This document shows, piece by piece, positions 7,764-11,875 of a stretch of 11,875 bases of DNA. The stretch spans positions 1-11,875 of the forward strand of contig JACZKF010000598.1 in assembly GCA_014860175.1 (NCBI GenBank), written 5' to 3'. A program made the position numbers and the translations under genes. Origin of the DNA: Desulfuromonadales bacterium (GTDB taxonomy: Bacteria; Desulfobacterota; Desulfuromonadia; Desulfuromonadales; JACZKF01). Numbering within the stretch: position 1 is the stretch's first letter; the number at the start of each line of letters is the position of its first letter. The notes under the pieces are model-generated. The model searched no databases. It was not told the DNA's origin and saw only the letters and a list, made by a program, of their open reading frames with translations.

Positions 7764-7791
7764 GTTATAGATACCAGCTCGGCACCGCCAA
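7764..7791 (-). promoter_or_regulatory. Candidate fba promoter
   Basis: Minus strand: TTGGCG (-35, 7786-7791), 16-bp spacer, TATAAC (-10, 7764-7769), about 58 bp before the fba start codon. Both boxes match consensus at 4-5 of 6 positions. Confidence 0.4.
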
Positions 7792-7818
7792 GTCCAGAGT
7801 TGGGAGGAAAAATAATCC

Positions 7819-7854
7819 GTTCGGGTTGCAAATCCGGAACAAGTCGATTAGCAT
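7819..7854 (+). promoter_or_regulatory. Candidate gap promoter with imperfect palindrome over the -35
   Basis: TTGCAA (7826-7831), 17-bp spacer, TAGCAT (7849-7854), giving a leader of about 45 nt. The -35 lies in a 22-bp imperfect palindrome (7819-7840, GTTC at one end and GAAC at the other, 7 of 11 pairs matching), a possible repressor or activator site in the shared fba/gap control region. Confidence 0.3.
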
Positions 7855-7907
7855 ACAGCATTTTTAATCTGGTCCCGTCGGAAGTGGCCAGGGAAGGAGC
7901 AACCAAG

Positions 7908-9347
7908 ATGAACAAACAGGAGAGCTATTTTCGCGACTGGAAGCGCCGGGAGGAGACCGCGGAGGCGATGCTCCCCCTGATCGGCCGACTCTACCGCAAC
8001 CACGGGGTGGTGACCACTCTTTACGGCCGCGGACTGGTGCACAAGTCGACCATCGATATTCTCAAAGCCCATCGCTTCGCCCGGCAGATCCTGGAGAACG
8101 AGCTGGCGGTGCACGACACCTTCCCGGTCCTGGAGGCGATGTGCGGACTCGACCTGGCCCCGGCACGCGTTGACATCGGCAAACTGACGGTACGCTGGCA
8201 GGCCCAGGGGGGCGGCCTGCCGCTGGCGGAGTTCGTCCGCCGGGAACTGGCACCAATCAATACCGGCCGCGCCTCTTTTCTCAGTCAGCCGCAGGATGTG
8301 GTGCTCTACGGGTTCGGCCGCATCGGCCGCCTGCTGGCCCGGATTCTGATCGAGAAGACCGGCGGCGGCGACAAACTGCGCCTGCGAGCGGCGGTGGTCC
8401 GCAAGGGGAGCGCCGACGACCTGGTGAAGCGAGCCAGCCTGCTGCGCCGAGACTCGATCCACGGCCCCTTCCAGGGGGCGATCACCGTCGATGAGGCGGA
8501 AAATGCGATCATTGCCAACGGCAACCTGATCCGCATCATCTACGCCGATGCCCCGGAGCAGGTCGATTACACCCGGTACGGCATCGATAATGCCATCCTC
8601 ATCGACAATACCGGCAAATGGCGCGACCGCCAGGGGCTCGGCCGCCATCTGCAGGCCAAGGGTGTAAGCCGGGTTGTACTGACCGCCCCCGGCAAGGGGG
8701 ACATCCCCAATATCGTCTTTGGCGTCAACAACGACCTGATCAGCGGCGATGAACGCCTCTTCTCCGCCGCCAGCTGCACCACCAACGCCATTGTCCCGGT
8801 GCTCAAGGCGATGCAGGACCGCTTCGGCATCGTTCACGGCCATGTCGAAACCTGCCACTCCTACACCAACGACCAGAACCTGATCGACAACTATCACCCC
8901 AACGATCGTCGCGGCCGCAGCGCCCCGCTGAACATGGTGATTACCGAAACCGGCGCCGCCAAAGCGGTGGCCAAAGCGCTCCCCGCACTGGCCGGAAAAC
9001 TCACCGGCAATGCCATCCGCGTCCCCACTCCCAACGTCTCGCTGGCCATTCTCAACCTGAGCCTGGAGCAGCCGACTTCGGTCAAGGAACTCAACAACTA
9101 CCTGCGCGACATCTCCCTCGACTCGCCGCTGCAGCTGCAGATCGACTACACCAACTCCCCGGAAGCGGTCTCCAGTGATTTTGTCGGCTCGCGCCACGCC
9201 GGAGTGATCGATTCGATGGCCACCATCGTCGAGGATGATCGCTGCGTCCTGTATGTCTGGTACGACAACGAATTCGGCTACAGCTGCCAGGTGGTGCGCC
9301 TGCTCCAGAGAATGGCCGGCCTGGAGCTTCCGGCTTTCCCGCGGTAA
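7908..9347 (+). CDS. gap: Long-form glyceraldehyde-3-phosphate dehydrogenase with N-terminal extension
   Basis: Interconverts glyceraldehyde-3-phosphate and 1,3-bisphosphoglycerate; cytoplasmic. The protein is 479 aa against about 335 for usual GAPDH. Residues 1-128 are an extra, mostly helical domain (EAMLPLIGRLYRNHGVVTTL), and the catalytic core follows. Core motifs are GFGRIGR (135-141), SAASCTTNAIVPVLKAM with catalytic Cys290, VETCHSYTNDQ with His317, RVPTPNVSLA (371-380) and VWYDNEFGYS (450-459). I recognise it as the type found in Pseudomonas beside the normal GAPDH. At the end of the second Rossmann strand the sequence reads AAVVRKGSADD, so the Asp that selects NAD is absent and basic residues are present, suggesting NADP use (inference). 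Start ATG 7908 has AAGGAG (7894-7899) 8 nt upstream; frame extension back to 7734 would cross the fba promoter. Divergent from fba. Confidence 0.95.
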   Translation: MNKQESYFRDWKRREETAEAMLPLIGRLYRNHGVVTTLYGRGLVHKSTIDILKAHRFARQILENELAVHDTFPVLEAMCGLDLAPARVDIGKLTVRWQAQGGGLPLAEFVRRELAPINTGRASFLSQPQDVVLYGFGRIGRLLARILIEKTGGGDKLRLRAAVVRKGSADDLVKRASLLRRDSIHGPFQGAITVDEAENAIIANGNLIRIIYADAPEQVDYTRYGIDNAILIDNTGKWRDRQGLGRHLQAKGVSRVVLTAPGKGDIPNIVFGVNNDLISGDERLFSAASCTTNAIVPVLKAMQDRFGIVHGHVETCHSYTNDQNLIDNYHPNDRRGRSAPLNMVITETGAAKAVAKALPALAGKLTGNAIRVPTPNVSLAILNLSLEQPTSVKELNNYLRDISLDSPLQLQIDYTNSPEAVSSDFVGSRHAGVIDSMATIVEDDRCVLYVWYDNEFGYSCQVVRLLQRMAGLELPAFPR

Positions 9348-9364
9348 CCGGCCGCGGCGGCGGT

Positions 9365-9408
9365 AAAAAGCAGAAAGGCCGATCCTGGAGGATCGGCCTT
9401 TCTGCTTT
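9365..9408. terminator. Bidirectional terminator between gap and rpsU
   Basis: A perfect 19-bp stem (9367-9385 with 9390-9408) encloses a TGGA loop. The minus strand ends in TTTTT (9365-9369), giving a strong terminator 24 nt after the rpsU stop. On the plus strand TTT closes the stem 20 nt after the gap stop, so it is weaker there. Confidence 0.93.
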
Positions 9409-9432
9409 ATCTGGTTCATTTAATGCGAGGGG

Positions 9433-9627
9433 TCAGTCAGTGCGCATCAGGCGCAATTTTTTCCGCAGGCGCCGTTGGGCCTCTTTTTCCTTGCGCTTGC
9501 GTTTGACGCTCGGCTTCTCATAAAACTTGCGCTGCTTCATTTCGCGGAAGAGACCTTCCTGCTGCAGCTTGCGCTTGAGAACCCTAATCGCCTTCTCGAC
9601 ATTGTTGTCGACGACTTGGATTTCCAC
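9433..9627 (-). CDS. rpsU: 30S ribosomal protein bS21
   Basis: A small-subunit protein near the 3' end of 16S rRNA, important for initiation. The 64-aa product is extremely basic. Core signature: MEIQVVDNNVEKAIRVLKRK, then QQEGLFREMKQRKFYEKPSV and a Lys/Arg-rich tail ending LRLMRTD. Start choice: GTG at 9625-9627 has GAGGTGA (9636-9642), an excellent match to the anti-Shine-Dalgarno sequence, 8 nt upstream. A GTG at 9637-9639 in the same frame is part of that ribosome site, so it is not the start; using it would add four residues (MNSS). Here rpsU is a single-gene unit with its own promoter candidate and terminator, not joined to dnaG/rpoD as in E. coli. Confidence 0.95.
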   Translation of the reverse strand: MEIQVVDNNVEKAIRVLKRKLQQEGLFREMKQRKFYEKPSVKRKRKEKEAQRRLRKKLRLMRTD

Positions 9628-9692
9628 CGACGAATTCACCTCGCTTTCAGATACTTGCAGTTCCCGGCCGTGGCCGGTCTGGCTAAAAAGAG

Positions 9693-9722
9693 AGGATAAC
9701 CTCGTTTTCTTGAAATTTCAAG
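9693..9722 (-). promoter_or_regulatory. Candidate rpsU promoter with palindrome over the -35
   Basis: Minus strand: TTGAAA (-35, 9716-9721), 17-bp spacer, TATCCT (-10, 9693-9698); 5 of 6 and 4 of 6 matches with ideal spacing. The -35 lies inside the perfect 14-bp palindrome CTTGAAATTTCAAG (9709-9722). The predicted leader carries an inverted repeat CCGGCC/GGCCGG (9664-9677), which could fold ahead of the ribosome site. Confidence 0.5.
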
Positions 9723-9749
9723 TGCAAAGTGTCATGTGCAAAGTGTCAT
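9722..9749. repeat. 14-bp perfect tandem duplication at the 3' end of the methyltransferase gene
   Basis: GTGCAAAGTGTCAT occurs twice without a gap (9722-9735, 9736-9749). The copy nearer the methyltransferase gene contains that gene's stop codon (9746-9748); the other abuts the rpsU promoter palindrome. Confidence 0.9.
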
Positions 9750-10861
9750 CGCCCCTGAGTGGAAAACAGGGTGACCCGAATGCCGCCATTGGAGAATGTC
9801 GCCACCGGGGAGAGCTCCAGGGCGGTCGCCCTGGCCAGTTCTTCATCGGTTGCCAAAAAGGCGAGCTGCCACCCGGGGAAACCCCGCCGGAAGCGATCGC
9901 CCAGCTGGCGGAACAGCGGCCGCAGATCTTCCCCGGCAGACAGGCGGGCTCCGTATGGGGGGTTGCAGATGACCAGCCCCGGGGTCGACGGCGCCGCCAG
10001 CTCCACCAGCTCCTGTTGGCGCAGCTCGAGATCGGCGGCAACGCCGGCTCGCTCGGCGTTGCCCTGAGCCATGGCGATGGCGGACGCATCGTGATCGGCA
10101 CCGAGAATGCCGGCCGGCGCCGGCCGCGCCTCCCTGCCGACTTCACTCAGCAGGGCCTGCCACAGACCGGGGCGATAACCGGGCCAGGTCATGAAGGCAA
10201 AATCACGCTTCCCCCCCGGCGGCAAACGACGGGCCAGCAAGGCCCCTTCGATCGGCAAGGTGCCGGAGCCGCACAGCGGATCGACCAGAGGGACACCGCC
10301 GTCCCAGCCCAGCAGCAGCAGCAGCCCCGCTGCCATGGTTTCGCGCAGCGGCGCCGCCCCCCCCTGCTGCCGCCAGCCACGCCGATGGAGCAACTCTCCC
10401 GAGCTGTCGACCGACAGATGGCACAGGTCGTCCTCGATGCGGGCGAGCACCTGCTGCGCTCCCACCGTCGGGGGGTAGGGGCGGCCGAGAGCCCGGTCGA
10501 TGGCGGCCGCCACCGTTTCGGCAATGCGGCCGGTATGGAGCAGGCGGGAGCGATGGCTGACGGCACGCACCTGCACCGCGGTGTCGGGGCGGATGAACTT
10601 CCCCCAGGGGAGGCGCGTTGCCCGCTGGAACAGTTCCGGGAAATCCCGGACCCGTACCGAGCCGACCCGGACCACCACGCGACTGGCGCTGCGCAGTCGG
10701 AGGTTGGCCGTATAGACCTCCCGCAGCCCCCCGGTGAACTCGACCCCACCGGGGACGGCCCGGACCCCGGCCATCCCCATGGCAATCAGTTCGCCGGCAC
10801 AGACCGGCTCCAGACCGAGAGCGGTTATGGCAAAGAGTTGTTGCGGGTCCTGGCTTTTCAT
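9746..10861 (-). CDS. THUMP-domain class I SAM-dependent RNA methyltransferase (RlmL/YpsC-type)
   Basis: Probable 23S rRNA guanine-N2 methyltransferase (RlmL target G2445 by homology; the substrate is inferred). The protein is 371 aa, the size of stand-alone YpsC-like enzymes rather than the fused E. coli RlmKL. Residues ~5-155 resemble the RlmL N-terminal plus THUMP region (FAITALGLEPVCAGEL, YTANLRLRSASRVVVRVG, QVRAVSHRSRLLHTGRIAE). The Rossmann part carries VDPLCGSGTLPIEGALLA (193-210), FAFMTWPGY (221-229), an acidic cofactor residue in GADHD (255-259) and the N-methylation motif NPPYG (300-304). Start ATG 10859-10861 is set by GGAGGTG (10870-10876) 8 nt upstream; 57 more codons are open upstream but cover the promoter candidate. 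The gene ends inside a tandem repeat, and rpsU follows on the same strand with its own promoter. Confidence 0.92.
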   Translation of the reverse strand: MKSQDPQQLFAITALGLEPVCAGELIAMGMAGVRAVPGGVEFTGGLREVYTANLRLRSASRVVVRVGSVRVRDFPELFQRATRLPWGKFIRPDTAVQVRAVSHRSRLLHTGRIAETVAAAIDRALGRPYPPTVGAQQVLARIEDDLCHLSVDSSGELLHRRGWRQQGGAAPLRETMAAGLLLLLGWDGGVPLVDPLCGSGTLPIEGALLARRLPPGGKRDFAFMTWPGYRPGLWQALLSEVGREARPAPAGILGADHDASAIAMAQGNAERAGVAADLELRQQELVELAAPSTPGLVICNPPYGARLSAGEDLRPLFRQLGDRFRRGFPGWQLAFLATDEELARATALELSPVATFSNGGIRVTLFSTQGR

Positions 10862-10883
10862 CGCAATCGCACCTCCGGCACAA

Positions 10884-10899
10884 GGGGGGTGCTCCCCCC
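10884..10899 (-). promoter_or_regulatory. G6/C6 hairpin in the methyltransferase leader
   Basis: Minus strand: GGGGGG-AGCA-CCCCCC, an all-G:C 6-bp stem with a 4-nt loop, 7 nt upstream of the GGAGGTG ribosome site and downstream of the candidate -10. There is no T-run, so it is not a terminator. It may shape ribosome access or mRNA life. Confidence 0.5.
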
Positions 10900-10912
10900 G
10901 GCAAAGTCTGTT

Positions 10913-10941
10913 AACATACCTGATCGTCCGATCCTTGTCGA
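10913..10941 (-). promoter_or_regulatory. Candidate promoter of the methyltransferase gene
   Basis: Minus strand: TCGACA (-35, 10936-10941), 17-bp spacer, TATGTT (-10, 10913-10918). Just upstream of the -35 is an imperfect palindrome GACCaTGG-A-CCAcGGTC (10944-10960, 7 of 8 pairs), placed between this promoter and the divergent PilZ gene. Confidence 0.48.
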
Positions 10942-11076
10942 GTGACCATGGACCACGGTCGTTGACTGCCTGCCGGGGAGGCGACGGACGACAGGTTAGC
11001 TCAGGTCGGAACGGAACTTGAATGTGCAGCAACCCTGCCGGTCGGAACCGGTGAGAACGTAGCCCCAGGACCGGTT
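10942..11076 (+). promoter_or_regulatory. Upstream region/leader of the PilZ gene, possibly structured
   Basis: TTGACT at 10962-10967 could be a -35, but no fitting -10 follows at 16-18 bp. GGTCGGAAC occurs at 11004-11012 and 11040-11048. CCGGT (11038-11042) can pair with ACCGG at 11047-11051 or with the copy at 11070-11074 beside the ribosome site (AGGA 11067-11070). An interrupted helix 10992-11001/11028-11037 (8 of 10 pairs) is also possible. No known riboswitch class was recognised. Confidence 0.3.
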
Positions 11077-11790
11077 ATGCAATACGGCAGACATTTCAAG
11101 CCAGGCCAGAAGATCTTCCTGCATGCCCTGCCCCCGACAGGGGATCCGCAAGGCTGTTTTGATTCACTGACCACCTACCTCAAAGAGATCGGGCCAGGGT
11201 GGTTCGACCTCTCCCTCCCCTATCAGAGCAAAGCGGGGGAGGACTTTCCTTTCGCCACCGGCATGCGCTTCGAACTGAGGAGCGAATCGCTGGGACTCGG
11301 GTTGCGGCTGACCGGTCAGTTCGTGCAGCACCGGGGGCGAGATACCATTCGGCTGGCCCTCGACGGCGATCTGCGCGCCTATCAAAACCGGCAAAGCCCT
11401 CGCCTCGACACGGTGGCCGGGGTGCGCTACACCCGCGGTCATGGGAGCTTGCGGTCGTTTCGCGACCAATGGGAAAAAAACATCCAGATTCTGCAGGGGA
11501 ATAGTGCCGACCAGCTCGGCAATTTTCCGCGCACCCCCATCAACCTGAGCAACGGCGGCATCCGCTTCAGTCTGCGCGCTCCCGTTGAACCCGGAAGTCT
11601 GTGCCTGCTGCTGCTGGAACTGGAACCGGGGACCGTCCCCCTTTGCGCCTTGACCGAAGTTCTCTGGACCGGCGATGTCCAGGAAGAGCGCCAGAAAGCC
11701 GGCATGCGCTTTCTGACGATTCTGGAAACCGACCGCAAGCGGATCGACAACTTCATCCGGAAGCGACTCGCTGCGCCGCCAGCTGTTTAG
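11077..11790 (+). CDS. YcgR-like PilZ-domain protein, probable cyclic-di-GMP receptor
   Basis: A 237-aa soluble protein without signal or membrane segment. Residues ~5-100 look like the YcgR-type N-terminal beta barrel (GQKIFLHALPP, PFATGMRFELR). From ~101 comes the PilZ domain, with both c-di-GMP signatures: RxxxR as RQSPR (105-109) and (D/N)xSxxG as NLSNGG (156-161). These are the residues PilZ proteins use to grip c-di-GMP, so ligand binding is likely. The gap between the two motifs (about 46 residues, containing FRDQWEKNIQILQGNSADQL) is longer than the usual 20-30. YcgR slows flagellar motors, but other PilZ proteins act in adhesion or polysaccharide export, and no such genes are in view. 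Start ATG 11077 has AGGA 6 nt upstream; no other start codon lies in frame before the upstream stop at 10963. Confidence 0.9.
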   Translation: MQYGRHFKPGQKIFLHALPPTGDPQGCFDSLTTYLKEIGPGWFDLSLPYQSKAGEDFPFATGMRFELRSESLGLGLRLTGQFVQHRGRDTIRLALDGDLRAYQNRQSPRLDTVAGVRYTRGHGSLRSFRDQWEKNIQILQGNSADQLGNFPRTPINLSNGGIRFSLRAPVEPGSLCLLLLELEPGTVPLCALTEVLWTGDVQEERQKAGMRFLTILETDRKRIDNFIRKRLAAPPAV

Positions 11791-11875
11791 CAGGTCGTTG
11801 AAAAACCCGCTTTCCCCAGGCTGATCAAAAATGCCCAGATGCAAGGCGGACGAAATCCGGAGACATAAGGCGTAC
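11788..11875. repeat. Left part of a dispersed intergenic repeat, cut by the window edge
   Basis: From the stop codon of the PilZ gene onward the sequence starts CAGGTCGTTGAAAAAC, continues through CAGGCTGATCAAAAATG and GATGCAAGGCGGACGAAAT, and runs off the end near AAGGCGTAC. I recognise this pattern as a repeat found between genes in Geobacter/Desulfuromonas-type genomes, where the far end is an inverted copy of the beginning (GTTTTTCAACGACCTG). The far end is outside the window, so this is recall plus inference. No protein is encoded here. Confidence 0.6.

Noticed and set aside
7734..7907. Upstream extension of the GAPDH frame
   Set aside because: It would include the fba promoter candidate and the gap promoter itself; ATG 7908 has an AAGGAG site at good distance and matches the N-terminus of known long GAPDH.
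7848..9419. Long open frame (523 codons) antisense to the long GAPDH gene
   Set aside because: It is a shadow of GC-rich codon use: no ribosome site, no recognisable domain, and it runs through the terminator at 9365-9408 and over an obvious GAPDH gene.
9527..10945. Long plus-strand open frame (472 codons) opposite rpsU and the methyltransferase
   Set aside because: It covers two well-recognised minus-strand genes plus their promoters; composition is Gly/Pro/Arg/Gln-rich without domains.
10990..11060. Possible SRP RNA (TCAGGTCGGAACGGAA looks a little like the SRP tip) or GEMM c-di-GMP riboswitch
   Set aside because: The SRP tip needs GGTCCGGAAGGAAGCAGC, which is not met, and the GEMM-I conserved GACGCAAAGCC and receptor segments are absent.
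1..11875. CRISPR array, IS element, phage, toxin-antitoxin or other defence system
   Set aside because: I found no regularly spaced repeats, transposase or integrase motifs, or paired small genes of those families; the genes present are mostly housekeeping or envelope functions.

Overview
The window (about 11.9 kb, GC-rich, roughly 60-68% in most coding stretches I counted by eye) looks like chromosomal sequence from a Gram-negative bacterium. My best guess is the Desulfuromonadales/Geobacter side of the former Deltaproteobacteria. The reasons are an outer-membrane-type lipoprotein, a tripartite-type RND pump, a very basic bS21, and the start of an intergenic repeat at the right edge that I associate with those genomes. 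The lineage call is inference, not measurement.

Layout. 1-2802 (+) is the 3' nine tenths of an RND efflux permease gene whose start lies left of the window. 2893-3681 (+) is speD (S-adenosylmethionine decarboxylase). It is followed after a short repeat-bearing spacer by 3752-4981 (+), a lipoprotein joining a ChaN/Tiki-fold domain to a C-terminal PDZ domain, which ends in a strong terminator. 5107-6231 (+) is an AI-2E/PerM-family membrane protein. Convergent with it is a small gene of lower GC, 6252-6566 (-), encoding a DUF3024-like protein with its own promoter candidate and terminator. 6726-7706 (-) is a class II fructose-bisphosphate aldolase, divergent from 7908-9347 (+), a long GAPDH. A 19-bp perfect-stem terminator separates that gene from rpsU, 9433-9627 (-). 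9746-10861 (-) is a THUMP-domain rRNA methyltransferase, divergent from 11077-11790 (+), a YcgR-like PilZ protein. The last 88 bases are the beginning of what looks like a dispersed intergenic repeat.

How it fits together. There is no single pathway cluster. The aldolase/GAPDH pair is the clearest functional unit: two central-carbon enzymes around a shared 201-bp promoter region, with a GAPDH type whose cofactor site lacks the usual NAD-selecting acid. rpsU and the methyltransferase both serve the ribosome, but each has its own promoter candidate. The other genes appear to be independent units bounded by hairpin terminators.

I see no phage, transposase, CRISPR array, toxin-antitoxin pair, tRNA or rRNA, and no convincing undescribed multi-gene system. 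The points worth a second look are small: the ChaN-PDZ fusion, the DUF3024-like gene, the GAPDH N-terminal domain, several palindromes over promoters, the structured-looking leader of the PilZ gene, and the right-edge repeat. The longest gene-free stretches are 10862-11076 (215 bp), 7707-7907 (201 bp) and 6567-6725 (159 bp); their contents are listed. Promoter and operator calls rest on eye-matching to consensus and are weak evidence.
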